Below, one piece after another: positions 35,567 to 44,991 of a stretch of 64,000 nt of DNA. Numbering within the stretch: the first letter of the stretch is position 1; each line of letters begins with the position of its first letter. The stretch lies in the NCBI RefSeq assembly GCF_022436485.1, contig NZ_JAKUDO010000001.1:2046001-2110000 (forward strand). Direction: 5' to 3'. This stretch comes from Agrococcus sp. ARC_14 (lineage in GTDB: Bacteria > Actinomycetota > Actinomycetes > Actinomycetales > Microbacteriaceae). Both the position numbers and the translations under genes were made by a program. The notes under the pieces are model-generated. The model was not told the DNA's origin, ran no database searches, and worked only from the letters and a program-made list of their open reading frames with translations.

Positions 35567-36388
35567 CTACGGGGTGCCAGGGGCAGCCGGCGGTGCCGCC
35601 GGTGGGGCGCTCGTCGGCGCGGCGGTCGGCGCAGTCGTGGGCTCCCCGCGCAGGTCGCGCACCAGCAGGGTCGCGCCCACGATCGCGACGGGCGTCGCGA
35701 TCACGGCGACCCCGGGGATCAGCAGCAGCAGGTAGGCGACGATGCCGAAGCCCATGGTGCGCCACGAGCGCGTGCGCAGCAGCACGCGACGATCGGCGAG
35801 CGAGAGCCCGCGGGCATCGCCCGCGTAGCCGGTCAGCTCGCGCGCGAGCGCCCTGCCGCCCAGGATCGCGCCGAGCGTGAGGCCGAGCGCGGTGCCGACG
35901 AGCGGGATGAGGCCGACGACGAACACCACGAGTCCCGTGCCGATGGCCATGCCGATCAGCACGACCGCATCGCGCAGCCCCTTGCGCACCGAGCCCCAGA
36001 ATCCGAGCTCCGGCGCCTCGTGGTCGCCGCCGAGCCGCTGATCCACCGAGCGGGAGATCCGCTCGTAGAACGGGTCGCCGACGGCGAGCGTCACGGCGGC
36101 GAAGGTGAGCACGCACAGCACGATCACGCCGACGAGGAGGCCGAGGCTCAGCGCCACGCGCAGCAGGTCTGCCCACACGGGATCCCAGCCGTTCGCGAAC
36201 GGCGTGAGCGCGGCCGCCCATCCGCCCACCTGGAAGCTCAGGATGATGACGAGCGCGAGCATGAGCGTGCCGACGATGAGTGCGGGCACCGCGCCCATCG
36301 CCATGAGGCCGGGGCTCTTCGCCCAGGTGCCGAAGCCGCGCAGGAACAGGCCGGCGCCCGCGAAGAGCTCTGAGATCCGATGCCGCAT
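35567..36388 (-). CDS. EI24 domain-containing (CysZ-like) membrane protein
   Basis: 273 residues. Four to six membrane helices with GPFLRGFGTWAKSPGLM-like lead (residues 10-28), VGDPFYERISRSVDQRLGG and VGLIPLVGTALGLTLGAILGGRALARELTGYAGD, as in EI24/CysZ proteins. A Pro/Ala tail follows. CysZ transports sulfate in E. coli; many actinobacterial EI24 proteins are of unknown role. Upstream of the CdaR gene on the same strand with a 31-base gap, and divergent from the EamA gene. Confidence 0.78.
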   Translation of the reverse strand: MRHRISELFAGAGLFLRGFGTWAKSPGLMAMGAVPALIVGTLMLALVIILSFQVGGWAAALTPFANGWDPVWADLLRVALSLGLLVGVIVLCVLTFAAVTLAVGDPFYERISRSVDQRLGGDHEAPELGFWGSVRKGLRDAVVLIGMAIGTGLVVFVVGLIPLVGTALGLTLGAILGGRALARELTGYAGDARGLSLADRRVLLRTRSWRTMGFGIVAYLLLLIPGVAVIATPVAIVGATLLVRDLRGEPTTAPTAAPTSAPPAAPPAAPGTP

Positions 36389-36474
36389 ACGGCCATGCTG
36401 GCATGCGAGCCTGGGGTGCGCCCGGGCGTGCGGGCGGTGGCATCCGCGTGGAGCGCGATCCGTAGGATCGAGTC

Positions 36475-37488
36475 GTGCAGACCCCCACCGCCTCGACGCG
36501 GCCGACGCACGCCATCGCCGTCCTGCTCGCGGCAGTGCTGTGGGGCACGACGGGCACGGTCGCCCACTTCGCCCCGGACGGCGCCTCCGCGCTCGCGATC
36601 GGCCTCGCCACGTTCGGCATCGGCGGCGTCGTGCTCGCCGCCGTGTCTGCGAAGCGCGTGCTGGCGGTGCTGCGGCAGCGCGCGCACCTCGGCTGGGTGC
36701 TCGCCGGCGCGGTCGGCGTCGTGCTCTACCCCGCCGCCTACTACCCCTCGATGTCGCTCGCCGGCGTCGCCGTCGGCAACGTGGTCGCGCTCGGCTCCGG
36801 CCCCATCTTCGCCGCGCTGCTCGAGTGGGCGGTCGACCGGCGGCGGCCCGACCTTCGCTGGGCGGTCGCGACCGGCGTCGCCGTGGTCGGCATCGTGCTG
36901 CTCACCCTCGGCGGAGGCGGCCACGGAGCGGCCGGTGCCGCGGATGCGTCGGCCGCGCCCGCGGGCGTGGCGTTGGCGCTCGTGGCGGGGCTGGGCTACG
37001 CGCTGTATGCCTTCGCGGGGGCGAGGCTCATCGGCCGTGGCGCACCCTCCACGGGGGCGATGGGCGCCCTGTTCCTGGTCGGCGGCCTCGTCTGCCTCAG
37101 CTGGCTGGCCATCATCGGTCTCGGCTCCCTCGCCTCCCCCGCCGGGCTCCTCACGGTCGGCTACCTGGCGCTCGTGCCCATGGCGCTGAGCTACCTGCTG
37201 TTCGGCTACGGCCTGCGCATGCTCGCCTCCTCGACGGCGACGACGATCGCGCTCGCGGAGCCCATCGTCGCGACCGTGCTCGCCGTGCTCGTGGTCGGCG
37301 AGCGGCCTGCGATCATCGGCTGGATCGGTCTCGCGGTGGTGGCGCTCGGGATCGCGCTGCTCACCGCACCGCGCCGCGGGACGCGCCGGTTGACGGGCAC
37401 AGCGCTCGGAGTAGCGTCGGGGTACAGCGAACCCGAAGGAGCCGAGCATGACGCAGGACGACCCACGGACGAAGCACCGCAGCGCTGA
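36475..37488 (+). CDS. EamA family transporter
   Basis: 337 residues from GTG 36475. Ten helices in two repeats: LLAAVLWGTTGTVAHFAPDGA, YYPSMSLAGVAVGNVVALGSGP, then ALAEPIVATVLAVLVVGERP, the signature before the last pair. The final 34 residues are polar and overlap the next gene by 41 bases; they contain the Shine-Dalgarno site of the SDR gene, so this tail may be a late extension. Substrate unknown. Confidence 0.83.
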   Translation: MQTPTASTRPTHAIAVLLAAVLWGTTGTVAHFAPDGASALAIGLATFGIGGVVLAAVSAKRVLAVLRQRAHLGWVLAGAVGVVLYPAAYYPSMSLAGVAVGNVVALGSGPIFAALLEWAVDRRRPDLRWAVATGVAVVGIVLLTLGGGGHGAAGAADASAAPAGVALALVAGLGYALYAFAGARLIGRGAPSTGAMGALFLVGGLVCLSWLAIIGLGSLASPAGLLTVGYLALVPMALSYLLFGYGLRMLASSTATTIALAEPIVATVLAVLVVGERPAIIGWIGLAVVALGIALLTAPRRGTRRLTGTALGVASGYSEPEGAEHDAGRPTDEAPQR

Positions 37489-38329
37489 CTTCCCGGCGCA
37501 GCAGCAGGACGCGCAGCCCGGGCACACCGAGCAGACGGCCCCCGAGCCCGACCACGGCGAGTCGAGCTGGGTCGGCAGCGGCAGGCTCACCGGTCTGCGC
37601 GCGCTCATCACCGGCGGCGACAGCGGCATCGGCCGTGCCGTCGCCATCGCCTATGCGCGCGAGGGCGCCGACGTCGCGATCGTGCACCTGCAGGAAGAGG
37701 CGGAGGATGCCGCAGAGACGGGCAGGCTCGTCGAGGCCGAAGGTCGGCGCTTCCACGCGATGGCCCTCGACCTCGGCGAGGAGCAGGGCTGCATCGACGC
37801 GGTCGCGGGTGCCGTCGAGCAGCTCGGCGGCCTCGACGTGCTGATCAGCAATGCGGCCTACCAGCGGCAGCGGAACGGCATCGAGCAGCTCGAGGTGGCA
37901 GAGGTCGAGCGCGTGTTCCGCACGAATCTCGTCGCCGCGCTCGTGCTCGCCCGCGAGGCCGTCCCGCATCTGCGCCCCGGCGCATCCATCATCGCCACCA
38001 CCTCGATCCAGGCGGAGGAGCCATCCCCCGGCCTGCTCGACTACGCGATGACCAAGGCGGCGCTCGTCGCCTACGTCGAGGCCCTCGCCGTCGAGCTCGG
38101 CGAGCGCGGCATCCGCGTCAACGGAGTGGCGCCGGGCCCGATCTGGACGCCGCTCATCCCGGCGACCGACTTCCCCGACGAGAAGGTCGAGGAGTTCGGC
38201 AAGAACACGCCGCTGGGCCGCGCGGGCCAGCCCGCTGAGCTCGCGGGCGCCTACGTCTACCTCGCGAGCGAGGAGGCGTCGTATGTCTCGGGTGCGATCG
38301 TGCCCGTCACCGGAGGAAGGGGATTCTGA
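37448..38329 (+). CDS. Short-chain dehydrogenase/reductase (YhxC/YhdG-like)
   Basis: 293 residues; AAGGAG lies eight bases before ATG 37448. The long polar N-terminus (1-45) rich in Gln/Pro is typical of this stress-linked SDR subgroup. [22 protein letters not shown] binds NAD(P)H, ISNAAYQ is the N-A-A motif, the catalytic serine is in TTSIQ and YAMTKAAL gives the YxxxK pair. Substrate unknown. Stop and start of the next gene share one base (TGATG). Confidence 0.85.
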   Translation: MTQDDPRTKHRSADFPAQQQDAQPGHTEQTAPEPDHGESSWVGSGRLTGLRALITGGDSGIGRAVAIAYAREGADVAIVHLQEEAEDAAETGRLVEAEGRRFHAMALDLGEEQGCIDAVAGAVEQLGGLDVLISNAAYQRQRNGIEQLEVAEVERVFRTNLVAALVLAREAVPHLRPGASIIATTSIQAEEPSPGLLDYAMTKAALVAYVEALAVELGERGIRVNGVAPGPIWTPLIPATDFPDEKVEEFGKNTPLGRAGQPAELAGAYVYLASEEASYVSGAIVPVTGGRGF

Positions 38330-38586
38330 TGCCAGATCCGCACATCAAGGACGAGGAGCTGTACGAGAAGCTCCGCGACGAGGGCAACTCGAAGGAGAAG
38401 TCGGCGCGCATCGCCAACGCCGCAGCCCGCGACGGCCGCGACGAGGTCGGCGAGCGCGGCGGCGAGGCCGAGGACTACGACGATCGCACCGTCGACGAGC
38501 TGCGTCACCGGGCGAAGGAGCTCGGGATCGAGGGCTACTCCGGCCTGAAGAAGGACGAGCTCATCGAGCAGCTGCGCAACCACTGA
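38329..38586 (+). CDS. Small Rho-N/SAP-like domain protein (DUF7218 type)
   Basis: 85 residues, coupled to the SDR gene. The N-terminus [23 protein letters not shown] is followed by an acidic stretch and a C-terminal Rho N-terminal-like helix set, [32 protein letters not shown]. Such small proteins are common in actinobacteria and may bind nucleic acids; they tend to sit with stress genes. GGAGGAAGGGG precedes ATG 38329. Confidence 0.75.
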   Translation: MPDPHIKDEELYEKLRDEGNSKEKSARIANAAARDGRDEVGERGGEAEDYDDRTVDELRHRAKELGIEGYSGLKKDELIEQLRNH

Positions 38587-38591
38587 CACGA

Positions 38592-38627
38592 CGGCGCCCC
38601 GCGAGCGCGCCGCACCGCGGGGCGCCG
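38592..38627 (+). terminator. Hairpin terminator after the Rho-N gene
   Basis: CGGCGCCCCGCG (38592-38603) and CGCGGGGCGCCG (38616-38627) form a perfect 12-bp stem with a 12-base loop, six bases after the stop. Confidence 0.65.
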
Positions 38628-38647
38628 GTCGGTGAGAGGATGCCGCT

Positions 38648-39127
38648 GTGGAGCAGCAGCAGGGGCGCGATGAGACGCCGGAGGAGCGCGCAGATCGCAA
38701 CTTCGCCGACATCCTGCAGGAGCTGCGCGTGGTGCTCACGGGCACCCAGCTGATCTCGGGCTTCCTGCTGGCGGTCGCGTTCCAGACCGGGTTCCGGGAT
38801 CTCGACGGCGACGAGATCGTGCACTACCTCGTGCTGGTCGCCATCGCCGGGCTCGCGACGCTGCTGGGCATGACGCCCGTGGTCGTGCACCGGCTGCACT
38901 TCGCCAAGCGCATGAAGGCCGACGTCGTGCAGCTCGGCAATCGCCTGCTGATCGCGACGCTCGTGGTGGTCTCCGCGCTCGTGGTCGGCGTCACCTCGTT
39001 CATCTTCGAGGTCGTGGTCTCGCAGGCCGCGGGTCTGTGGGCGGCCGGCCTGACGGTCGCCGTCGTGGTCACGCTCTGGGCGCTCGCCTGGTCGGCGCAC
39101 CGTCACGCGCCCGACCGCGAGGCCTGA
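38648..39127 (+). CDS. DUF6328 family membrane protein
   Basis: 159 residues from GTG 38648. A polar start with TPEERADRNFADILQELRVVLTGTQLISGFLLAVAFQTGF is the family signature. Four membrane helices follow, with PVVVHRLHFAKRMKADVVQLGNR as an amphipathic loop. Function unknown; widespread in actinobacteria. Transcribed alone between two structured stretches. Confidence 0.75.
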   Translation: MEQQQGRDETPEERADRNFADILQELRVVLTGTQLISGFLLAVAFQTGFRDLDGDEIVHYLVLVAIAGLATLLGMTPVVVHRLHFAKRMKADVVQLGNRLLIATLVVVSALVVGVTSFIFEVVVSQAAGLWAAGLTVAVVVTLWALAWSAHRHAPDREA

Positions 39128-39188
39128 GCCGCACGCTCGGCCGCACCCGACCCATCCGCAGCACCGCGCACTCTGTTGCGCCGCGTTA

Positions 39189-39238
39189 CCGGTGCCCTGG
39201 CCGAGCGCTCCAGCCCCCTGCCAGGCTGACCGCACCGG
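39189..39238 (+). ncRNA. Foldable 5' leader of the methionine operon
   Basis: Nested stems are seen: CCGGTGC (39189-39195) with GCACCGG (39232-39238), enclosing CCTGGC (39196-39201) with GCCAGG (39220-39225). The 18-base loop holds GAGCGCTC, itself a palindrome. It ends 18 bases before the start codon, just before GGAGGG. I cannot match it to a known SAM, SAH or cobalamin riboswitch. It could equally be a transcription hairpin. Confidence 0.4.
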
Positions 39239-39256
39239 CACAGATGGAGGGCTGCG

Positions 39257-40456
39257 ATGAGGGCGCACTGTCGCGACGAGCACGCGTGGGACGGCTTGAC
39301 CAGGGTCGACCTGGAGCGCCCGTCGAGCCGCAAGTGGAGCCTGCACCCCGGCACGATCGGCGCCTGGGTGGCAGAGATGGACTTCGGCACCGCGCCCGCC
39401 GTGCGCGAGGCGCTGCGACGGGCCGTCGACGACGACGTGCTCGGCTACCTCTCCCCCGCGACCGCTGCAGATCTCGCCGCCGCGACCGCCGAGTGGCAGG
39501 CGCGCGAGCACGGCTGGCGGATCGATCCCGAGCGCGTGCACGCCGTCTCCGACGTGATGGCGGCGCTCGGCGTCGCCGTCGAGGAGTTCTCGCCGGCAGG
39601 CTCCGCGGTGATCGTGCCGACCCCGGCCTACATGCCCTTCCTCACCTTCCTCGAGACGCTCGGGCGCCAGGTCGTGCAGGTGCCGGGCGTCGTGGTGGAG
39701 GGGCGGTGGCAGCACGACCTGGAGGGCATCGACCGCGCGTTCGCCGCAGGCGCAGGCACGCTCGTGCTCTGCAATCCGCACAATCCCACCGGCACGGTGC
39801 TGCCGCGCGAGGAGCTCGAGCGCATCGCGGCGGTCGTCGAGCGCCGCGGCGGCCGCGTGTTCGCCGACGAGATCCACGCGTCGATCCGCTTCGACGGACG
39901 CACGCACGTGCCCTACGCATCCATCTCCGCCGCCACCGCCGCCCACACGATCACCGGCACGAGCGCGTCGAAGGCCTGGAACATCCCTGGCCTGAAGACC
40001 GCGCAGCTCATCACGTCGAACGAGGCGGATGAGGCGGCCTATCGGCGCTTCGGCTTCGCCGTCGTGCACGGGGCGTCGACGCTCGGCGTGATCGCCTCGA
40101 CCGCCGCCTACCGCGAGGGCGCCGCGTGGCTCGACGGCACCGTCGACTACCTGCAGCGCAATCGCGACCTGCTGGGCGCGCTGCTCGCCGAGCGCCTGCC
40201 GGGCGTGCGCTGGCACGCGCCGGAGGCCACGTACCTCGCCTGGCTCGACCTCGGCGGGCTCGCGCTCGGCACCGACTCCCCCGCGACGCTGCTGCGCGAG
40301 CGGGCCGGCGTCACCCTCACCGACGGCTCGCTCTGCGGCGTCGGCTCCGAACAGCACGTGCGGCTCGTGTTCGCCACCCCCGCGCCCGTGCTTGCGGAGG
40401 CGGTCGACCGGATCGCCGCTGCGCTGCAGCCGGTGAGCGCCGGCGGCGCCCGATGA
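39257..40456 (+). CDS. MalY/PatB family PLP-dependent C-S lyase or aminotransferase
   Basis: 399 residues; GGAGGG lies six bases before ATG 39257. Fold type I: WVAEMDFGTAPAV at the N-terminus, CNPHNPTG (PLP phosphate and carboxylate recognition), FADEIHASI with the PLP aspartate, SASKAWNIPGLK with Schiff-base lysine K239. The PatB/MalY group acts as cystathionine beta-lyase. As first gene of patB-metY-metF-metE it probably splits cystathionine to homocysteine or cysteine for methionine synthesis. Confidence 0.83.
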   Translation: MRAHCRDEHAWDGLTRVDLERPSSRKWSLHPGTIGAWVAEMDFGTAPAVREALRRAVDDDVLGYLSPATAADLAAATAEWQAREHGWRIDPERVHAVSDVMAALGVAVEEFSPAGSAVIVPTPAYMPFLTFLETLGRQVVQVPGVVVEGRWQHDLEGIDRAFAAGAGTLVLCNPHNPTGTVLPREELERIAAVVERRGGRVFADEIHASIRFDGRTHVPYASISAATAAHTITGTSASKAWNIPGLKTAQLITSNEADEAAYRRFGFAVVHGASTLGVIASTAAYREGAAWLDGTVDYLQRNRDLLGALLAERLPGVRWHAPEATYLAWLDLGGLALGTDSPATLLRERAGVTLTDGSLCGVGSEQHVRLVFATPAPVLAEAVDRIAAALQPVSAGGAR

Positions 40457-41739
40457 CCGCCGGGCTGGGGTTCGCGACCAGGCAGATCCACGCCGGCGCG
40501 ATCGTCGACGCCGAGGCCGGCGCGCGCGTCACCCCGATCTACCAGAGCGCCGGCTACGTCTTCGACAGCTTCGACGACGGCGTCGAGCGCTTCGCCGGCC
40601 GCAGCCGCCGCCGCGCGTACTCGCGCAACGACAACCCCACGAACGTGGTCGCGGGCAGCCGCATCGCCGATCTCGAGGGCGGCGTCGACGGCGTGCTGGT
40701 CGCGAGCGGTCAGGCCGCGATCGCCATGGCGCTCGCGGCGCTCGCGCAGGCGGGCGACCACATCCTCACCACCGACCGGCTCTATGAGGGCACGCGCGAG
40801 ATGCTGCGCGGTGCGCTGCGCCGCCAGGGGCTCGAGTTCGAGGCGCTGCCGATCGAGACGGATGAGGATGCCTGGGTCGCCGCCGTGCGGCCCCAGACCC
40901 GCGCGATCTACGCGGAGTCGATCGCGAACCCGCTCGGCGAGGTCGCCGACCTCGCGCTGCTCGGCCGGGTCTCGGCGCGCACCGGCGTGCCGCTCGTGGT
41001 CGACAACACCGTCGCGACGCCCTACCTGTGTCGCCCGTTCGAGCACGGCGCGGCCATCGTCATCCATTCGACGTCCAAGTGGCTGAGCGGCCACGGCTCG
41101 GTCATCGGCGGCGCCATCGTCGATGGCGGCACGTTCGACTGGGGTGCGGCCGCCGCGCGCTTCCCGCACCTGCACGAGCGACGGCCCGGCGGCGTGGCCT
41201 CGTTCGTCGAGCGGTGCGGCCCGGCGGCCTACGCCGCCTACCTGCGCGCGGTGGTGGTGCTCGAGCACGGCCCGAGCTTCCCGCCGACGAGCGCCTTCCT
41301 GCTGCTGCACGGCATCGAGACGCTGTCGCTGCGCATGGAGCGCCACGTCGCGAACGCGCTCGCCGTCGCCGACGCGCTCCGAGCGCATCCCGCCATCTCC
41401 CGCGTGCACTACCCCGGCGCAGGCGACGGACAGGAGGCGATCGTCGCGCGGCTGCTGCCCGACGGCGCTGGCTCGATCGTCTCGATCGACCTCGCCGGCG
41501 GGCGCGATGCAGCACGCACCTTCCTCGACCGGCTGCGGCTGATCAGCCAGATGACGCACATCGGCGACGTGCGCACGCTCGCGATCCACACCGGCAGCAC
41601 CATCCACGGGAAGCTCGACGAGCAGGAGCGCCTGGACCTCGGCATCACGCCGGGCCTCGTGCGCATCTCCGTCGGACTCGAGCAGGCCGACGACATCGTC
41701 GCCGACCTGCTGCGGGCGCTCGATGGGGTGAGCCCATGA
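40453..41739 (+). CDS. O-acetylhomoserine sulfhydrylase-like (MetY/Cys-Met metabolism PLP enzyme)
   Basis: 428 residues, ATGA overlap with the preceding gene. Cys/Met PLP family features: FATRQIHAG at the start, TPIYQSAGYVFDS, RNDNPTNVVAG, ASGQAAIAMALAAL, DNTVATPY, HSTSKWLSGHGS with PLP lysine K209, and ISVGLEQADDI. The long central part and length fit O-acetylhomoserine aminocarboxypropyltransferase (MetY) better than cystathionine gamma-synthase (about 390 residues). It likely makes homocysteine from activated homoserine and sulfide. Confidence 0.83.
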   Translation: MTAGLGFATRQIHAGAIVDAEAGARVTPIYQSAGYVFDSFDDGVERFAGRSRRRAYSRNDNPTNVVAGSRIADLEGGVDGVLVASGQAAIAMALAALAQAGDHILTTDRLYEGTREMLRGALRRQGLEFEALPIETDEDAWVAAVRPQTRAIYAESIANPLGEVADLALLGRVSARTGVPLVVDNTVATPYLCRPFEHGAAIVIHSTSKWLSGHGSVIGGAIVDGGTFDWGAAAARFPHLHERRPGGVASFVERCGPAAYAAYLRAVVVLEHGPSFPPTSAFLLLHGIETLSLRMERHVANALAVADALRAHPAISRVHYPGAGDGQEAIVARLLPDGAGSIVSIDLAGGRDAARTFLDRLRLISQMTHIGDVRTLAIHTGSTIHGKLDEQERLDLGITPGLVRISVGLEQADDIVADLLRALDGVSP

Positions 41740-42656
41740 GCCTGCGCTACTCCTTCGAGCTCTTCCCGCCGCGCGACGAGGCGGCCTCGCGCCGCGTCGA
41801 CGCCGCGGTCGACGCCTTCATCGCCCTCGAGCCGGAGTTCGTCTCGGTCACCTTCGGCGCGGGCGGCTCCACCTCGCGCCACTCGCTGACGGTGCTGCAG
41901 CGGCTGCTCGACGGCGGCGCGAACCCGATGGCGCACCTGACCTGCACGGGGCTCGGCGTCGACGAGACCGCACGGCTCGTGCGACAGTTCCTCGACGCCG
42001 GGATCACCCGCTTCCTCGCCCTGCGCGGCGACCCGCCGCAGGCGGGCGTGCGGCTGCCGACGACCTCGCTGCAGTCGGCGTCGGAGCTCGTGCAGCTGAT
42101 CCAGCGCGTCGAGTCGGAGCGCGTGCCCTACGCGGAGCTGCGGCTGCCGGGCCTGCGCGCCTCCTCGCTGTCGGAGCGGCGGGCGGCCGTCGACGTGGCC
42201 GTCGCCGCCTTCCCGAACGGCCACCCGGGCGCCGGCGTGCACCGCTCCGACATCGACGCGCTGCTGGCGAAGCAGGCTGCTGGCGCCACCATGGCGATCA
42301 CGCAGCTGTTCTTCGACCCCTACGACTACGCGCGCTTCGTCGAGCTCGCTCGCGGCAGGGGCGTCACGATCCCGATCGTGCCGGGCGTCGCCATTCCGAC
42401 TTCGCTGCGCCGGCTGGTGCGCTCCGCGGAGCTCGCGGGCGAGGGCCTGCCACGCGTGCTCGCCGATCGGCTCGAGCTGGCGAGCGCAGCGGATGCCGTG
42501 CGCATCGGCGTCGACGCAGCCGTCGCCCTGATCGGCGCGCTCGCAGAGCACGACCCGCCGGCCGTGCACCTCTACACCTTCAACGACCACCAGCCCGCGA
42601 TCGACGTCCTCCGGGGCGTCGGTGCACTGCCACTCACCACCACGGGAGCACCATGA
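41736..42656 (+). CDS. metF: MetF: methylenetetrahydrofolate reductase
   Basis: 306 residues, ATGA overlaps on both sides. FAD-dependent TIM barrel: YSFELFPPRDE, FVSVTFGAGGST, HLTCTG, FLALRGDPP, GHPGAGVHRSDI, and ITQLFFDPYDYARFV. It supplies 5-methyltetrahydrofolate for MetE, which follows directly. Slightly longer than the E. coli enzyme (296). Confidence 0.93.
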   Translation: MSLRYSFELFPPRDEAASRRVDAAVDAFIALEPEFVSVTFGAGGSTSRHSLTVLQRLLDGGANPMAHLTCTGLGVDETARLVRQFLDAGITRFLALRGDPPQAGVRLPTTSLQSASELVQLIQRVESERVPYAELRLPGLRASSLSERRAAVDVAVAAFPNGHPGAGVHRSDIDALLAKQAAGATMAITQLFFDPYDYARFVELARGRGVTIPIVPGVAIPTSLRRLVRSAELAGEGLPRVLADRLELASAADAVRIGVDAAVALIGALAEHDPPAVHLYTFNDHQPAIDVLRGVGALPLTTTGAP

Positions 42657-44911
42657 CCACCTCGTTCTTCGCCGGCGGCACGATCCTCGGCTACCCGCGC
42701 ATCGGCCGGCGCCGCGAGCTCAAGCGCGCCCTCGAGGCGCACTGGCGCGGCGCCATCGACGACGCGGCCTTCCACGCGGCGGCGAGCGCCAATCGGCTCG
42801 CCGACCTCGATCGCCTGCAGTCGCTGGGGCTGCGCGCCGCAGACGCATCGATCCCGATCGAGGCAGCGCACTACGACCACGTGCTCGACGCCACCCTGAC
42901 CTTCGGCGCCGTGCCGCCGCGGCTGCGCGGGCGGCTCCCCGTGGGGCTCGCCGGCGAGTGGCTGCTGGCCCGCGGCGACGGCGACGACGCGCCGCTCGAG
43001 ATGACCAAGTGGCTCGACTCGAACTACCACTACCTGGTGCCGGAGCTCGACGCCGAGACCACCTTCTCGCTCGCCGACACCCGCATCGTCGACAGGTTCA
43101 TCGAGGCAGCGCGCGCCGGCGTGCACGGCCGCCCCGTGGTGGTCGGGCCCGCGACCTACCTCGCGCTCGCGAAGGCCGAGGGCATCCGCCCCATCGAGCT
43201 CGCAGAGCGCCTGGTGCCCGCCTACGGCGCCCTCGGCGAGGCCCTCGCGGCGGCCGGTGCCACCTGGGTGCAGCTCGACGAGCCCGCCCTGGTCGCCGAC
43301 CTCGAGCAGGTGAGCCTCGACGAGCTGCAGTCAGTGGCGCGCGCCGGAGCGCTCGCGCTCCGGGCCGCTGGCCTGCGGGTGCTGCTGCACGTCGGACACG
43401 GGGATGCCGCGGGTCGCGTCGAGCCGCTGGCCGACGCGGTCGACGCCATCGCGATCGACCTCGTGCGCGGCACGGCGCCCGAGACCGGCGCCACGCCGCT
43501 GGTGGCCGGCGTCGTGCACGGCCGCAATGTCTGGCGCACCGACCTCGACGGCGCCCTGGAGCGCGTGCGAGCGCTCGCGGCGCGCGGTCCGGTCGCCGTC
43601 GGCACCAGCACGAGCCTGCTGCACGTGCCGCACGATCTGACGATCGAGGAGGCGCTGCCGCAGCGACTGCGGTCGTGGCTGGCCTTCGCCGACCAGAAGG
43701 TGGCGGAGGTGGTGGCGCTCGCCGCCGCCGCTCACGGTGCGGTCGACGAGGCTGCGTTCGCCGCTGCCCGCGCCGCCGTCGCCGACCGCGCTGCAGCCCC
43801 GGGCGTGCGCGACGGCGCGGTGCGCGCGCGGCTCGCCGCGCTGCCCGCCGATGCACGCGACCGCGCGCCCTACGCCGACCGCGCCGCAGTGCAGCAGCAG
43901 GTGCTCGAGCTGCCGCCGCTGCCGACCACCACCATCGGCTCGTTCCCGCAGACCGGCGAGATCCGCACCGCGCGCGCCCGTCACGCCCGCGGCGAGCTCG
44001 ACGACGCGGGCTACACGGAGGTGCTGCGCGCCGAGGTGCGCCGCGTCATCGAGCTGCAGGAGGAGCTGGGGCTCGACGTGCTCGTGCACGGCGAGCCCGA
44101 GCGCAACGACATGGTGCAGTACTTCGCCGAGCACTTCGATGGCTTCGCCGCCACGCAGCACGGCTGGGTGCAGTCCTACGGCTCGCGGGCGACGCGGCCG
44201 TCGATCCTGTGGGGCGATGTCTCCCGGAGCGGCCCCTTCACCGTCGAGTGGATCGCCTACGCGCAGTCGCTCACCGAGCGCGTCGTCAAGGGCATGCTCA
44301 CCGGTCCCGTGACGATCCTCGCGTGGTCGTTCGTGCGCGACGACCAGCCGTTGGGCGAGACGGCCGATCAGATCGCGCTCGCGCTCGCCGACGAGATCGC
44401 CGACCTCGAGGCAGCGGGCATCCGCATCGTGCAGGTCGACGAGCCCGCCCTGCGCGAGCTGCTGCCGCTGCGGCGCGAGGCGCGGCCCGCCTACCTCGAC
44501 TGGTCGGTGGGCGCCTTCCGCCTCGCGACCGCCGCGGCTGCTCCTGCCACCCAGATCCACACCCACCTCTGCTACTCCGAGTTCAACACCGTGGTGGGGG
44601 CGATCGACGGTCTCGACGCCGACGTGACGAGCATCGAGGCCGCACGGTCTGGCATGGAGGTCGTCGGCGCGCTCACCGAGCATGGCTTCGGGCGCGGCAT
44701 CGGCCCGGGTGTCTATGACATCCACTCACCCCGAGTGCCGACAGCCGACGAGCTCGACCGACTGCTCGGCACCGCGACCGCCGGCATCCCCGAAGGCCTG
44801 CTGTGGGTCAACCCCGACTGCGGGCTGAAGACCCGCGGCTACGACGAGACCGTCGCGAGCCTGCGAGGTCTCGTCGAAGCAGCGCAGCGCGCTCGCGCGG
44901 TGAAGGTGTGA
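42653..44911 (+). CDS. metE: MetE: cobalamin-independent methionine synthase
   Basis: 752 residues. The N-terminal half has LGYPRIGRRRELKRALEAHW and TKWLDSNYHYLVPE; the C-terminal catalytic half has TTTIGSFPQTGEIR, HGEPERNDMVQYFAE, the zinc site HTHLCYSEFN and WVNPDCGLKTR. It methylates homocysteine with 5-methyl-tetrahydropteroyltri-L-glutamate. Coupled by ATGA to metF. Length matches the family (about 750-760). Confidence 0.94.
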   Translation: MTTSFFAGGTILGYPRIGRRRELKRALEAHWRGAIDDAAFHAAASANRLADLDRLQSLGLRAADASIPIEAAHYDHVLDATLTFGAVPPRLRGRLPVGLAGEWLLARGDGDDAPLEMTKWLDSNYHYLVPELDAETTFSLADTRIVDRFIEAARAGVHGRPVVVGPATYLALAKAEGIRPIELAERLVPAYGALGEALAAAGATWVQLDEPALVADLEQVSLDELQSVARAGALALRAAGLRVLLHVGHGDAAGRVEPLADAVDAIAIDLVRGTAPETGATPLVAGVVHGRNVWRTDLDGALERVRALAARGPVAVGTSTSLLHVPHDLTIEEALPQRLRSWLAFADQKVAEVVALAAAAHGAVDEAAFAAARAAVADRAAAPGVRDGAVRARLAALPADARDRAPYADRAAVQQQVLELPPLPTTTIGSFPQTGEIRTARARHARGELDDAGYTEVLRAEVRRVIELQEELGLDVLVHGEPERNDMVQYFAEHFDGFAATQHGWVQSYGSRATRPSILWGDVSRSGPFTVEWIAYAQSLTERVVKGMLTGPVTILAWSFVRDDQPLGETADQIALALADEIADLEAAGIRIVQVDEPALRELLPLRREARPAYLDWSVGAFRLATAAAAPATQIHTHLCYSEFNTVVGAIDGLDADVTSIEAARSGMEVVGALTEHGFGRGIGPGVYDIHSPRVPTADELDRLLGTATAGIPEGLLWVNPDCGLKTRGYDETVASLRGLVEAAQRARAVKV

Positions 44912-44966
44912 CCTGAGCGCGAGCGCGCGGCGATTGTTCCAGATCCATCACATCCGTTCCATATTC

Positions 44967-44991
44967 GTGACAAACGTGCCAGTATCGTCAC
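44967..44991 (+). promoter_or_regulatory. Inverted repeat at the start of the NTase gene
   Basis: GTGAC (44967-44971) and GTCAC (44987-44991) form an inverted repeat that ends on the base before ATG 44992, in a locally AT-richer stretch with TATCGT between. The placement suggests self-regulation of the NTase-HEPN pair by the winged helix, as with many toxin-antitoxin operons. The exact -10/-35 is not clear. Confidence 0.35.

Noticed and set aside
39189..39238. SAM, SAH or cobalamin riboswitch
   Set aside because: The stems are real, but I do not see the conserved cores (for example the B12 box, or the SAH GAGGAGCGCUGC-type core), so it is listed only as a foldable leader.
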